Assembly (NCBI RefSeq): GCF_900637055.1
Contig: NZ_LR134338.1
Coordinates: 3,172,001-3,236,000 of the forward strand
Reading direction: 5' to 3'
Length of the DNA: 64,000 nt
Origin: Brevibacillus brevis
Lineage (GTDB): Bacteria > Bacillota > Bacilli > Brevibacillales > Brevibacillaceae
A program made the translations under genes and the position numbers. Below the pieces are notes generated by a model. That model searched no databases and was not told where the DNA came from. It saw only the letters and a list, made by a program, of their open reading frames with translations. Positions 26,121 to 34,914 of this stretch are shown one piece after another. Every line of letters begins with the position of its first letter. Position 1 is the first letter of the stretch.

Positions 26121-26576
26121 TCATAGGGAATCTCGATGGTTGAAATGAATGAAGTCTTTGAACACTTTAACAAATTCTCTATACTGGTCTTTTTCGAAAG
26201 CTAATGGCGGAACATGGATCGGTTTTGACATGTCCACACCATATCCGAACGCTCTCCAAATGATGCAGTCCTTCATCTCCTCTACGTTCGTGGTGACAAC
26301 AGTACATGAGAAATCCATGTCATCTGAACAAACCAAAACAGGAAGAGCTACATTGGTATAAGACAGCAGTTCAAGGACTTTTTGCTGATCGCGATTTTCA
26401 AACAGTCCGATAGGTGGAACTAATAAATCAAAAGAACGACTCTGAGTATTTTGATTCAAATAGTCATTCAAAGTGATGTCGTTGATAGTAATGACATACT
26501 GGGGATGCTGAAAACCCTCCATCTGAGCTTGGCGTATATCGATTTTGCTACGTATGTATTTATGGGACTTACGCAC
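26121..26576 (-). CDS. Hypothetical protein, 151 aa
   Basis: I do not recognise this protein. It is soluble and mixed alpha/beta, with no signal peptide or membrane helix, two or three scattered cysteines and a hydrophobic core segment, NVALPVLVCSDDMDF. I chose the GTG at 26576 because GGAGGTG lies 6 bases in front of it; the upstream TTG at 26594 would place that site inside the coding region. It stands alone between the thioredoxin-like gene and a two-component system on the same strand. The start context and consistent codon use support a real gene. Confidence 0.7.
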   Translation of the reverse strand: MRKSHKYIRSKIDIRQAQMEGFQHPQYVITINDITLNDYLNQNTQSRSFDLLVPPIGLFENRDQQKVLELLSYTNVALPVLVCSDDMDFSCTVVTTNVEEMKDCIIWRAFGYGVDMSKPIHVPPLAFEKDQYREFVKVFKDFIHFNHRDSL

Positions 26577-26726
26577 TTTTAACACCTCCGTCAAGAAAAT
26601 CTCTTTGTATGACTTCCTTTCATTTTACAGGTTCATAAACGGGAACACTATGAGAAACAAAGGCTCTGGAATACACGCCCGATCTGACCCATTTCTTGAA
26701 AAACGCGCACAGAGCCTCATCCCTAT

Positions 26727-28103
26727 TCATTCGTATCGTGAGTCCATCCCCGCTTTTTTCAACAAGACATGAACAATCATGCCTCTCTCCGCAGATGGAG
26801 CAATGGAGATGCTTCCCTCGTGATCTGCGACAATCGCTTGGGCGATGGACAGACCGATCCCGCTTCCTCCTCTTTTTCGCGTACGGGATTTGTCCACGCG
26901 ATAAAATCGCTTAAAAAGGTGGGGAATCTCCTTTGCTTGAATACCAATCCCTGTATCCTCTACCACAATGTGCACGGCCTCTTCATCCCCATAGGCTCGT
27001 ACCTTCACTTCTCCTTCATCTGTATATTTCCGTGCATTGTCCAAAAGGATATCCAATAACTGTCGAATCCGCTCCCGATCCATCAAAAGGACAAGAGATT
27101 CTTCCCATTCAAAAAGCAGCTTAATTTGTGGAGGGAAAATGGGCACCCACGCTTGCTTTACTTCAAGAAGCAGAGGGGTTAATGGCTGCACGACTTTCGA
27201 TGAACCTAGTTGAGAGATATGCTGCAATTTGGCTAAAGACAACAGATCATCAATGAGTTTGAAAAGTCGTTTACACTCCTGATGAACAGCAGCGAGCGCT
27301 TCATCCCTTACTTCGGGCTTGTGCTGCCCCCATCTTTGCAGAAGACTCACATACCTTTCAATAATCGAGAGAGGTGTACGCAACTCGTGTGATGCATCCG
27401 TGACGAATCGCTGCTGGTAGACCATTGCTTCTTCCATGCGATCTAACAGCAGATTAAAGGCGTGGATCAGCTCGTAAATTTCAGTCTCTACGTGGTGATG
27501 ATGAATTCGTTGGGAGAGTCGTTGAGGGAAAATGGAATGGATTTGTTGGATCAGATGATCGAGAGGCTTGAGTCCCCATTTACTCAACCAATAGCCGCCA
27601 ACCGCAGAAAGAAGCAAGGTGAAAAAGGAAGAGAGAAACAGAATCGTGAGCAAGATGGAAAAATACCATTCAAGCGCTTCTGTCGTCGTAGAAATTTGCA
27701 CAAAGAGAAGCTCAGATGTGAATGGCAGCTGTACAGGTTCTTTTGCGACCAAGGTCCTTTCATAATAGTCTTCAGGCTCTACTCTCCAATTGGCTCCCTG
27801 TATCGAGGCGATTTGCTTGCCGTTTTGGTCGCTGATGTTTATGAGTTGATTGACGTCAGCGTAATTGGTTAACAAACGAGTCAAATAAGTAATCGTCAGC
27901 GATGCTTCTTCGGTGATCTCCGTTTTCAAATCGGCTGCGATGGCCGTTGCTTTCTGATTGAGCAATTTTTGCTCATGTTGATGGACGAGATTAGAGGTGC
28001 TGAAAAAAATAAAAATGGACAAAAAGAGAAGCAAAACCAGCATGCCAGAGCTAAATAAAAGCGTGAGTCTCCATTTAAGTGAGTATCTGCGATGTGTAAG
28101 CAC
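26727..28103 (-). CDS. Membrane sensor histidine kinase (OmpR-partner type)
   Basis: This 458-residue kinase has two membrane helices (about residues 12-34 and 160-185) flanking an extracellular sensor of about 125 residues. A HAMP-like linker follows, then a HisKA domain with the phospho-histidine in FVTDASHELRTPLSII, and an ATPase domain (LLDNARKYTDEG, EDTGIGI, RGGSGIGLSIAQAI). The start is a GTG at 28103 with AAAGGAG upstream. It follows the response-regulator gene (stop 28116) by 12 bases. The pair is divergent from an NlpC/P60 cell-wall hydrolase gene, so the system may respond to the envelope. Confidence 0.88.
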   Translation of the reverse strand: MLTHRRYSLKWRLTLLFSSGMLVLLLFLSIFIFFSTSNLVHQHEQKLLNQKATAIAADLKTEITEEASLTITYLTRLLTNYADVNQLINISDQNGKQIASIQGANWRVEPEDYYERTLVAKEPVQLPFTSELLFVQISTTTEALEWYFSILLTILFLSSFFTLLLSAVGGYWLSKWGLKPLDHLIQQIHSIFPQRLSQRIHHHHVETEIYELIHAFNLLLDRMEEAMVYQQRFVTDASHELRTPLSIIERYVSLLQRWGQHKPEVRDEALAAVHQECKRLFKLIDDLLSLAKLQHISQLGSSKVVQPLTPLLLEVKQAWVPIFPPQIKLLFEWEESLVLLMDRERIRQLLDILLDNARKYTDEGEVKVRAYGDEEAVHIVVEDTGIGIQAKEIPHLFKRFYRVDKSRTRKRGGSGIGLSIAQAIVADHEGSISIAPSAERGMIVHVLLKKAGMDSRYE

Positions 28104-28115
28104 TGCGTTCTCCTT

Positions 28116-28802
28116 TTAATCTCGTAGTGTATATCCAATTCCTCGCACAGTATGAATCAGTTTGACAGAAGGATCACTTTCAATTTTGTTCCGCAAATAC
28201 CGGATATACACATCCACGATGTTGGTATTCCCCATAAAGTCAAAACCCCAAACGGCTGTGAGAATTTGCTCTCGCGAAACTGCTTGCTCCTTGTTCTGAA
28301 CCAGATAATGAAGCAAATCAAATTCGCGTGGTGTCAGCATGATTTCCTCTTCATCGAGGAACACACGCCGGGCGTTGGGTTGGATCCGCAATCGGCCAAC
28401 CTGTATCTCCTGGTTCGCTTTTGACTCCCGCTGACGCAATAAAGCCCGAATCCTTGCAAACAACTCCTCAATGGCAAACGGCTTCGCCAGATAGTCATTG
28501 GCTCCACTGTCTAATCCCGTCACGATATCCGGAACCTCTCCACGAGCCGTGATCATGATAATGGGGACATCATTGGTTTCCCGAATTCGTCGGCATAATT
28601 CTATCCCCGATAATTCGGGCAGCATGACATCCAGGAGGATGAGGTCGTACTCCATCGTCAGTGCCTTTTCTAATCCGGAAAGCCCGTCGTATTCAATATC
28701 CGTAGAAAATCCTTCATTCTCCAATTCCAACTGTAAGTATCTTGCCAAGTTATGCTCATCTTCCACAAGCAGCAAATAGCCTTTTCCATCTGGTGTAGGC
28801 AT
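28116..28802 (-). CDS. OmpR/PhoB family response regulator
   Basis: This 228-residue protein has a receiver domain (acidic pair ED, phospho-acceptor in LILLDVMLPELSG, lysine in YLAKPF) and a C-terminal winged helix (LTPREFDLLHYLV ... TVRGIGYTLR). I chose the ATG at 28802 because GGAGATGAT lies 4 bases upstream; the ATG at 28811 overlaps that site. It is first in the operon with its kinase and divergent from the NlpC/P60 gene. Two direct repeats 11 bases apart in the intergenic region may be its binding site. Confidence 0.9.
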   Translation of the reverse strand: MPTPDGKGYLLLVEDEHNLARYLQLELENEGFSTDIEYDGLSGLEKALTMEYDLILLDVMLPELSGIELCRRIRETNDVPIIMITARGEVPDIVTGLDSGANDYLAKPFAIEELFARIRALLRQRESKANQEIQVGRLRIQPNARRVFLDEEEIMLTPREFDLLHYLVQNKEQAVSREQILTAVWGFDFMGNTNIVDVYIRYLRNKIESDPSVKLIHTVRGIGYTLRD

Positions 28803-28840
28803 GCGAATCATCTCCGTTTGAATATCTTACCAACAGTTTT

Positions 28841-28860
28841 CTCAGGAAACTCTCATGAAA
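28841..28860 (+). promoter_or_regulatory. Candidate OmpR-type operator: direct repeats CTCAGGAAA / CTCATGAAA
   Basis: Two 9-base direct repeats, matching at 8 positions, start at 28841 and 28852. The 11-base period is typical of PhoB/OmpR-family sites. They lie just upstream of the position of a missing -35 box for a -10 element TACGAT at 28889-28894, in front of the NlpC/P60 gene. Confidence 0.45.
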
Positions 28861-28949
28861 TTCTACCGGGAATCTTAGTTTTGTTCTGTACGATAAGAGC
28901 GTGGATGAGGAACACACAACAAGATGAAGCATTCAGAAGGAGGAACATC

Positions 28950-29660
28950 ATGACAAAGCGAAACTGGAAAGGTACCACTACTACGGTCGTAGCTATTCTA
29001 ATGGGAACTTCTCTTCTCATGAACGGACAAGCCTACGCGGCTTCAGAGACAAGTCTCACCTCCACAACTACACATAATCAGGATAAACATAAGATTGACC
29101 ATAAGCTGCAGCAGAACAACGAAGAATCAGTTGACGATCAAAACAATGAACAGGCTGAAAATGAGCAAACTGATCAAATGGTGCAAGATGGTACTAACAT
29201 CGACCTGACAGCCGATGAGGAAAGCAACAATAATAGTCAGAATAAACAGACAGAGGATAAAGCAGCCGCTTCCTCTTCCGACATTGCCGATCAGGTCATT
29301 TCAAAAGGATTGAAGTATAAAGGCGTGCCCTATAAATACGGTTCGAGCAAAAAAACAACGCGTACATTTGATTGCTCTTCCTTTACACAGCGAGTGTTCA
29401 AAGAGGTTGGAGTAAAACTGCCGAGAGACTCGCGACAACAGTCCAAAGTCGGTCAAAAAGTTTCGAAGGATCAGCTGCAAAAAGGAGATCTAGTTTTCTT
29501 CCGCAGCTACGGCAGCTCGTCCTCTCGCATTACCCATGTTGCCATCTACGCTGGAGACAATAAGCTGCTGCATACGTATGGTAAGCCGGGCGTTACGACA
29601 ACCAAATTCAAAGGAACTTCCTGGGAAAAACGCTTCGAGCTTGGAAGACGTGTGATGTAA
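28950..29660 (+). CDS. Secreted NlpC/P60 peptidoglycan endopeptidase
   Basis: This 236-residue precursor has a signal peptide (positive start, hydrophobic core, cleavage after AYA at residue 30), a low-complexity linker of about 75 residues rich in Gln, Asn, Glu and Asp, and a C-terminal NlpC/P60 domain. The catalytic cysteine is C142 (FDCSSF); H196 (THVAIY) and H208 (LLHTYG) supply the remaining conserved histidines. Such enzymes cut the gamma-D-Glu-diaminopimelate bond in stem peptides. The ATG at 28950 follows AGAAGGAGGAACATC. It is divergent from an OmpR-type two-component system and has its own terminator. Confidence 0.9.
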   Translation: MTKRNWKGTTTTVVAILMGTSLLMNGQAYAASETSLTSTTTHNQDKHKIDHKLQQNNEESVDDQNNEQAENEQTDQMVQDGTNIDLTADEESNNNSQNKQTEDKAAASSSDIADQVISKGLKYKGVPYKYGSSKKTTRTFDCSSFTQRVFKEVGVKLPRDSRQQSKVGQKVSKDQLQKGDLVFFRSYGSSSSRITHVAIYAGDNKLLHTYGKPGVTTTKFKGTSWEKRFELGRRVM

Positions 29661-29680
29661 TCATCTTCTTGGAATAGGTA

Positions 29681-29713
29681 AAAAAGGCTGCTGAGAGCTT
29701 CAGCAGCCTTTTT
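29681..29713 (+). terminator. Terminator of the NlpC/P60 gene
   Basis: Perfect 14-bp stem AAAAAGGCTGCTGA / TCAGCAGCCTTTTT with a 5-base loop, 20 bases after the stop codon. Confidence 0.93.
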
Positions 29714-29813
29714 CATGCTCTCCTTATAACTGGTTGCCTGATTCGCTCACCGTGACAAAGGAAATGGAAGAAATAGGTTCTTCTGCGCCCCACTATGTAA
29801 AAGAATGAGCAAA

Positions 29814-30017
29814 CTACAAAAACTCTGTCAAAATGACGCCTTCCTGATTGTCGCCTGAAAGCACATATTTCCCATTGGTCGGCACTTGAAGCATGATGCT
29901 CGTCGTCACTGGATAATAATAAATTTTGTAGTCGCCACCATTTATTGTCCCTGACACTTCTTTTGCCGCCCGCAAGTCATTCACGTACTCCTCCAAGGAT
30001 AATTGACGCTCTTGCAT
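29814..30017 (-). CDS. Small hypothetical protein, 67 aa
   Basis: I do not recognise this small protein. It is soluble, with an N-terminal amphipathic stretch (LSLEEYVNDLRAAKEVSG) and a beta-rich C-terminal part (YKIYYYPVTTSIMLQVP). No clear ribosome binding site precedes the ATG at 30017, which lowers confidence. The amino-acid composition looks like a real protein, and no larger gene covers the region on either strand. Confidence 0.5.
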   Translation of the reverse strand: MQERQLSLEEYVNDLRAAKEVSGTINGGDYKIYYYPVTTSIMLQVPTNGKYVLSGDNQEGVILTEFL

Positions 30018-30239
30018 AATGGTGCTGTGCGGTCTTTTTCAATAGGATGATACTAGGCAATAATAAATGAAATCGTGATCAAAGGATAAAATTTTCCTTC
30101 AATCATTTTGTTGTAAACAAACTGAAAATTCCCGCAGAAGTCCTTTGTAAGTCGATAGGAGCGCGAAAGAAAGCTGAAACGTTGTCAATTGTTCCACGTC
30201 AAATGGAGTGAAACTTCAAAAATTGACGAGGTGGCTACC

Positions 30240-30902
30240 ATGAATGTCAGGCAAAATATGATCTCTCTTTCTTTCCTTGCTTTGTTAACTGTATCATTCG
30301 CCCAACCAAGCTTTGCTGCAACGACTCCTTTTACGGATCTTGCCCACTCGGGAGCGAAAGATAAAATTCTCTCTTTACAGCAACAAGGCGTGATAAAAGG
30401 CGTAGATGATAGCAAATTTGCACCCGACGAAACGATAACGGCCGCCCAAGGTATTCAACTGATTGTAAATGCCTTTGATTTGAGTCTGGCAGCGATCCGT
30501 TTTGTAAAGGCTCCACAAGCCACTGACTTTTTTTCCAAAGCGGACAACGATGCTTGGTATGCAGAGAGTCTGATTATAGCGGCAGCGAACGGATTGGAGT
30601 TACCAGCTGATCTCGATCCAAATGCTGAATGGACAAAAGAGCAGTTCATTCACCAGCTAATGAGAGTTATGGAGACCAAGGGTAATCTGCCCATGATCAA
30701 ACTGGTACCAGTAGAAATCCAAGATGATCATGAACTCACCGTGGATTACCAAGGCTCCATTCAACGAGCTTTGGCAAGAGATATTATCGAATTGGATAAG
30801 GAAAACAAGCTTCATCCCCAAAAGGCCATCACGCGTGAAGAGGCAGCCGAAATGATTTACAATGCCCTTGCGTATTTGAAAAGCCATAAGCCTCTGAACT
30901 AA
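30240..30902 (+). CDS. Secreted protein composed of three SLH domains
   Basis: This 220-residue precursor has a signal peptide (cleavage after SFA near residue 26) and then three S-layer homology units (starting near TPFTDLAHSGAKDKI, TDFFSKADNDAWYAES and the more divergent YQGSIQRALARDI). The last unit ends in ITREEAAEMIYNAL. SLH domains bind pyruvylated secondary wall polymers. There is no further domain, so the mature protein would be only a wall-anchored module. The ATG at 30240 follows GAGGTGGCTACC. A bidirectional terminator separates it from the convergent dppA gene. Confidence 0.85.
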   Translation: MNVRQNMISLSFLALLTVSFAQPSFAATTPFTDLAHSGAKDKILSLQQQGVIKGVDDSKFAPDETITAAQGIQLIVNAFDLSLAAIRFVKAPQATDFFSKADNDAWYAESLIIAAANGLELPADLDPNAEWTKEQFIHQLMRVMETKGNLPMIKLVPVEIQDDHELTVDYQGSIQRALARDIIELDKENKLHPQKAITREEAAEMIYNALAYLKSHKPLN

Positions 30903-30909
30903 ACAGAAT

Positions 30910-30951
30910 AAAAAAATGCAGCGATCCTCATCATGAGGGGCTGCATTTTTT
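30910..30951. terminator. Bidirectional terminator between the SLH gene and dppA
   Basis: Stem AAAAAATGCAG / CTGCATTTTTT with inner CCTCA / TGAGG pairing. T runs on both strands serve the two convergent genes. Confidence 0.88.
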
Positions 30952-30957
30952 GTTTCC

Positions 30958-31794
30958 TTAATCCATAATCATCCGGTTCACTTGCCCCGTTATCAACAGC
31001 ATCGCTTGCAAGACGGGCATCATGCTGACAAGATCCTGCGAATGGAAGCGAACCGTGCGTCCTTCGATGAGTTCAATTCCTGGCATCCAGCTGACTGCTG
31101 TGGCAAATTGTGATCTCGTGAACTCGACTTCTATCGTATTCTCTACTCTTTGCGCAAGAGGTTTAACTGAACTGCGATGGAGCAATGCTTCTTTTGCTTG
31201 CTGACGGATCCGCTCTCTCGCACGAACGGGATGCATCGCTTGCGACGAGAGTCCTGTTATTCCTGTTTTCACAGCGACCGTAAAGACTCCAGGGATATCT
31301 TCTTCCACCTCTTTGGCCGTTTGCGAATCTCCGGTAACGAGTACGACTGGAACACCAAAGGCTCCAGCGATTGCTGCATTTAAACCAGCTTCGCCCACCT
31401 CTTTGTCATTCAAGATTAGCCGATGGATAGCGAGTCCAGACAATGTATGATTGAGTACCGCATCTCCTGTTCCCGCCCTTCCATGATAACCGATGAAAAA
31501 TGCGGCATCGCAGCTACTGTCGATCCCCTGCATCATGCAGAGAGGTTTAAAAAATCCACGGATGACATCTGCCTGTGGATGCAATTCTTCCAGTATGATA
31601 TTGTTCATCGGTCCATGAGACTCATTGACGATAATTTGGGTAGCTCCTGCTTCCAGTGCACCCTCAATCGCCGCATTTACATCTTGTGTCAGCAGTCTTC
31701 TCCCCGCTTCGTAATGTCTGCGACCGGGGATAACATCCTCCCATTCGCTTAGTCCAGAAATCCCTTCCATATCCAGCGAAATAAACACCTTCAT
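30958..31794 (-). CDS. dppA: D-aminopeptidase DppA (peptidase family M55)
   Basis: This 278-residue zinc peptidase releases N-terminal D-amino acids (D-Ala in Bacillus subtilis DppA). The M55 metal and catalytic residues are in place: D8 and E10 in SLDMEG, H60 in ESHG, H104 in IGYHGRAG, H116 in LNHTLSG and E135 in VGEAGLN. The ATG at 31794 follows GGGAGG. In B. subtilis dppA heads a dipeptide transporter operon; here it follows an S12-type serine hydrolase gene on the same strand by 24 bases. The pair could degrade D-amino-acid-containing wall or antibiotic peptides, which is inference. Confidence 0.92.
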   Translation of the reverse strand: MKVFISLDMEGISGLSEWEDVIPGRRHYEAGRRLLTQDVNAAIEGALEAGATQIIVNESHGPMNNIILEELHPQADVIRGFFKPLCMMQGIDSSCDAAFFIGYHGRAGTGDAVLNHTLSGLAIHRLILNDKEVGEAGLNAAIAGAFGVPVVLVTGDSQTAKEVEEDIPGVFTVAVKTGITGLSSQAMHPVRARERIRQQAKEALLHRSSVKPLAQRVENTIEVEFTRSQFATAVSWMPGIELIEGRTVRFHSQDLVSMMPVLQAMLLITGQVNRMIMD

Positions 31795-31818
31795 GAGAAA
31801 TTGCCTCCCTATCTTTGA

Positions 31819-33240
31819 TTAGATTGCTTTCGGCATTTGGCGCGATCCCAACGCCAAGCGCTTGATCTCACCGTCTGGATGGCGAACAAAGCGGATAAGT
31901 GAATCGACGTTGTGGCGCGTGAACAAAAACGTATCTTCGCCAACGGAACGCAGTGGGAACTCATCACTGCCTAGAACGAGTACGAGCTGTCTCTGTGCTT
32001 CATCGAATCTGATCTCTACTGCCTCTCCTTCTCCGGATTTATATGTACCAGGACATTGCTGCAAGTAAGCAAGCGGCACTTCACATTCGGAAAACGTGGC
32101 GAACTGCGTCTCGAGCGGGCGACCGAACATGCTGTTTAACAAGCCTAATGTCAGATTCGCAATGGGGGCATCATCCATGTTGGTCAAAAGAATGCCGGTT
32201 ACTCCCGCCTCTGGAATGATGAACATTTGCGCGGTCATCCCTTTTAAGCCACCAGTATGGGTAAGTAAGGTGTACTCTTCGGAAAAGGGAAACACACCGA
32301 GTCCGTAACCATAGCTGCGGCTCAAATCAATACGGGTATGAGGGGTAGTCATTTGTGATGCGCTATCTCCCGAGATGATTCTCGCTCCATTTGAAAGTCC
32401 GCCTGTCCGATAGACATCCGCATACCGAAGCATGTCGCGTGCGGACGATTTGAGGAAGCCTGCTGCACGCATGGAGGGAGCGTCCCACCAACCGGGGGCA
32501 CGTACTGCTTCACATACGCCATCATTCATGCGACGTGTGTACAGCATGGTCGTATTGTCGTTCTCGCCTAATTCCTCCACATGAAAAACCGTTCGTTCCA
32601 TGCCAAGCGGCTGTAAAATATGTTCTTGGACGTAGGCTTCGTATGTTTTGCCGCTGACACGCTCAACAATCGCCCCAAGCAAGCCAAAAGCTTCGTTCGA
32701 ATAGCTGAATTCTGTCCCCGCAGGTCCCAACAATTCAAAGGGCAGCTTTTCTATATATGACATGAGGTCTTCGAAGGTATCGATTGGGTGTTTACATTGC
32801 GCTTCAAAATGGTGGAGTAATTCTTCTGCTGTCGGATCGGCTTGTAAGCTGGGTAGCATGGCGGGAATGAGAGATGGAAGTGGTGGAAATCCGAGGGTGT
32901 GTGTCATGAAATGATGAATGGTAATACTCTTCGTTTGGGCTTCGTTCGGTGTACGAAATTCAGGCAAATACGTGATAACCGGATCATGCACGGAAAGCTT
33001 CCCTTCTTCCTGAAGCTGCATGATCGCCATACATGAAAACGACTTCGTAATCGATCCGATTCCAAATACCGTATCCAGATCGATGGGAGCTTGCTTTTCG
33101 CGGTCCCGATAACCAAACGCTTTTTCATAAGTGAGTTCTCCGTCTTTGGCTACAGCAATGATCGCACCGGGAACCTGAAAATCATCCATCAGCTTTTGGG
33201 CGTATGCTTCAAACGACGCTTCCCACTCATTCTTCTTCAT
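31819..33240 (-). CDS. Cytoplasmic S12/beta-lactamase-family serine hydrolase
   Basis: This 473-residue protein has the class C beta-lactamase/DD-peptidase fold: SITK at residues 63-66 (nucleophile S63), YSN at 180-182 and HTGG further on, plus a C-terminal beta-barrel-like domain of about 100 residues. No signal peptide or membrane helix is visible. I chose the ATG at 33240, which follows AAGGAGGCATGAC; the longer frame to 33282 lacks a site. It lies upstream of dppA in an apparent two-gene operon. Substrates could be D-amino-acid peptides or esters, as for D-aminopeptidase/alkaline D-peptidase relatives. Confidence 0.85.
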   Translation of the reverse strand: MKKNEWEASFEAYAQKLMDDFQVPGAIIAVAKDGELTYEKAFGYRDREKQAPIDLDTVFGIGSITKSFSCMAIMQLQEEGKLSVHDPVITYLPEFRTPNEAQTKSITIHHFMTHTLGFPPLPSLIPAMLPSLQADPTAEELLHHFEAQCKHPIDTFEDLMSYIEKLPFELLGPAGTEFSYSNEAFGLLGAIVERVSGKTYEAYVQEHILQPLGMERTVFHVEELGENDNTTMLYTRRMNDGVCEAVRAPGWWDAPSMRAAGFLKSSARDMLRYADVYRTGGLSNGARIISGDSASQMTTPHTRIDLSRSYGYGLGVFPFSEEYTLLTHTGGLKGMTAQMFIIPEAGVTGILLTNMDDAPIANLTLGLLNSMFGRPLETQFATFSECEVPLAYLQQCPGTYKSGEGEAVEIRFDEAQRQLVLVLGSDEFPLRSVGEDTFLFTRHNVDSLIRFVRHPDGEIKRLALGSRQMPKAI

Positions 33241-33601
33241 GTCATGCCTCCTTAGGTTTATTACTTGCAAACAGGAAAGCAATTTCAGTTTTATTTTCGA
33301 AGTAGAAACTTCAAAAAAATAAGGATATGAAGTTCATGCACTAGTAGAATTATAAGGGGCAGATGAAAAAACGACAATATACAATTCTGAAAATAAATAA
33401 TTTTCATAACGAAACGCAATCAAATATTGAATTATCCTGCCCGTTCGTTGAGCAAAGGCTGCGAGTGTTAACACCAGCAGCCTCTATTTGTGTTGTTCCA
33501 CTATCGAACCCATTAGGCGGAACTGGCCGAGCCGTGTGGACATATGCGGATTCCAGCCGAAGCCCTCTCCATGTGGCAAATTCAAAGGGTTAGCCTACCA
33601 T
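33241..33601. other. Gene-free region with one hairpin
   Basis: No convincing gene lies in these 361 bases. The serine-hydrolase leader is at the left. A hairpin at 33454-33485 (AGGCTGC / GCAGCCT enclosing the palindrome GTGTTAACAC) could be a terminator, an attenuator or the remnant of a mobile element. A 76-codon plus-strand frame at 33363-33593 has no ribosome binding site and an unconvincing sequence. Confidence 0.5.
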
Positions 33602-34324
33602 CTATGACCCGGCTATTTTTTTCCCCCTTGGTTGTCTGCTGTTGGCATCCGGTTCGACAGTGATGCCGATTTGATCAAAAGTCTGCCCTTCGGCGAGCTG
33701 GTAGGTCAGTATTCCGGATCCGTTTTCGTCCGGCTTGAATATGCCACCATTTTCCCTCGTGCTGTTTTTCAGCAGCCAAACCTGGTAAACCTGTGAACCT
33801 TCGACGCCGGGCAATTCGTGAACCTGCACCACCAAATTTTTCTCTGATCCCTGCTGGACAATATAGGCGATGCCGTTTGTTCCCGGGTGGCTTTGATTGG
33901 CCGCTTTTAAGGGAATCGCCGTTACAATTTCAATGGGAGTATTTTCAGCATGGCGATTTTTTACCTGTACATTCGCTACTCCAAGGCCAATAAACGCGAG
34001 CAACAGGACGGTCACGATACTGGCTGAAACTGGAGTGAACTGGCTTTTGAGCATCATGGCGAGCTTGCTCATCGTAGCCATGAATGTTTCCGTACCGCTT
34101 TTCCTTTTGTGCTCAAAAACAAACCCCAGCACCTCGCCTTTTAGCGATTCAGGCACCTCGATTTCGGCATAATCGAACGGCAAAGCATGCCAGGCCTGGG
34201 ATAATTCCTGATATTCTTTCGTACACGCCGTACAATTCTTTACATGTTCAGCAAAGGCCATGTGTTCGCTCTCCTTGAGCTCATTTGCTATATATGGAAT
34301 TAAATGATCACAAACCCTTCTCAT
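33602..34324 (-). CDS. Anti-sigma factor with zinc-finger (ZAS) and RskA-type domain
   Basis: This 240-residue membrane protein has an N-terminal zinc-associated anti-sigma motif (C5, H27, C31, C34: HVKNCTAC), one membrane helix near residues 98-118 (ASIVTVLLLAFIGLGVANV) and an extracytoplasmic anti-sigma-K-like domain (VQVHELPGVEGSQVYQVWLL, GITVEPD). It should bind and silence the ECF sigma factor encoded just upstream; their genes overlap by 4 bases (ATGA). Release would follow an envelope or redox signal. Confidence 0.88.
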   Translation of the reverse strand: MRRVCDHLIPYIANELKESEHMAFAEHVKNCTACTKEYQELSQAWHALPFDYAEIEVPESLKGEVLGFVFEHKRKSGTETFMATMSKLAMMLKSQFTPVSASIVTVLLLAFIGLGVANVQVKNRHAENTPIEIVTAIPLKAANQSHPGTNGIAYIVQQGSEKNLVVQVHELPGVEGSQVYQVWLLKNSTRENGGIFKPDENGSGILTYQLAEGQTFDQIGITVEPDANSRQPRGKKIAGS

Positions 34325-34866
34325 TTTATATCCTCCGTTTCCAGATGCTTCCTCAATCCTTTAAGAGCCTGGTGAAGCCTGCTTTTAATCGTGCCGAGCG
34401 GCTCTTGTTCCAGCTTGGCGATCTCCGAAAGAGAATACCCTTTCCAATAAAGCAAATCGATTAATTTTCTTTGGGCCGTTGGCAATTTGTTTTTTGCCAT
34501 CGCAATCTCATTCGTATTTACTCGTTGCTCGACTGCATTAACAGGGTCAGCGATCTCTACATGTTCCTCTCGATGGTATTGCGTATGCCTCTTCTCTTTT
34601 CGGAGATAGTCAATGCAAATATTGCGGGTAATCGTGAGGAGCCAATTTACAAAGCTGCCTTGAGTAGGATCGTAATGGCTGTTTGTTGTCCATAGCCTCA
34701 AAAAGACCAGCTGAATAATCTCTTTCGTCTTATCCTCATTCCCATTGCAAAACTTCATAACGAAGCCGTAAACAAGCTTTATATATCGATCATAGAGCTC
34801 CTCTAATGCGTGACCATTTTTTTCGTTTACCAATCGCATTAATTCCGCATCGTAATTTTCTTTCAT
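34321..34866 (-). CDS. ECF-type RNA polymerase sigma factor
   Basis: This 181-residue sigma factor has region 2 (ALEELYDRYIKLVYGFVMKF ... SFVNWLLTITRNICIDYLRKE) and region 4 (LPTAQRKLIDLLYWKGYSLSEIA ... GTIKSRLHQALKGLRKHL). This resembles the SigK/SigL-like ECF groups paired with RskA anti-sigma factors. The ATG at 34866 is preceded by GGGAGTGCCAC. The upstream neighbours on the same strand are a YxYxxD-type lipoprotein and an AcfC-like binding protein, possible members of its regulon, but a hairpin separates them. Confidence 0.9.
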   Translation of the reverse strand: MKENYDAELMRLVNEKNGHALEELYDRYIKLVYGFVMKFCNGNEDKTKEIIQLVFLRLWTTNSHYDPTQGSFVNWLLTITRNICIDYLRKEKRHTQYHREEHVEIADPVNAVEQRVNTNEIAMAKNKLPTAQRKLIDLLYWKGYSLSEIAKLEQEPLGTIKSRLHQALKGLRKHLETEDIK

Positions 34867-34914
34867 GTGGCACTCCCTGCTTTTGGATAAAAATATACTG
34901 CCATAACACGATTT

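Noticed and set aside
33363..33593. Plus-strand frame of 76 codons in the gene-free region
   Set aside because: No ribosome binding site, no family resemblance, and it runs through a hairpin.
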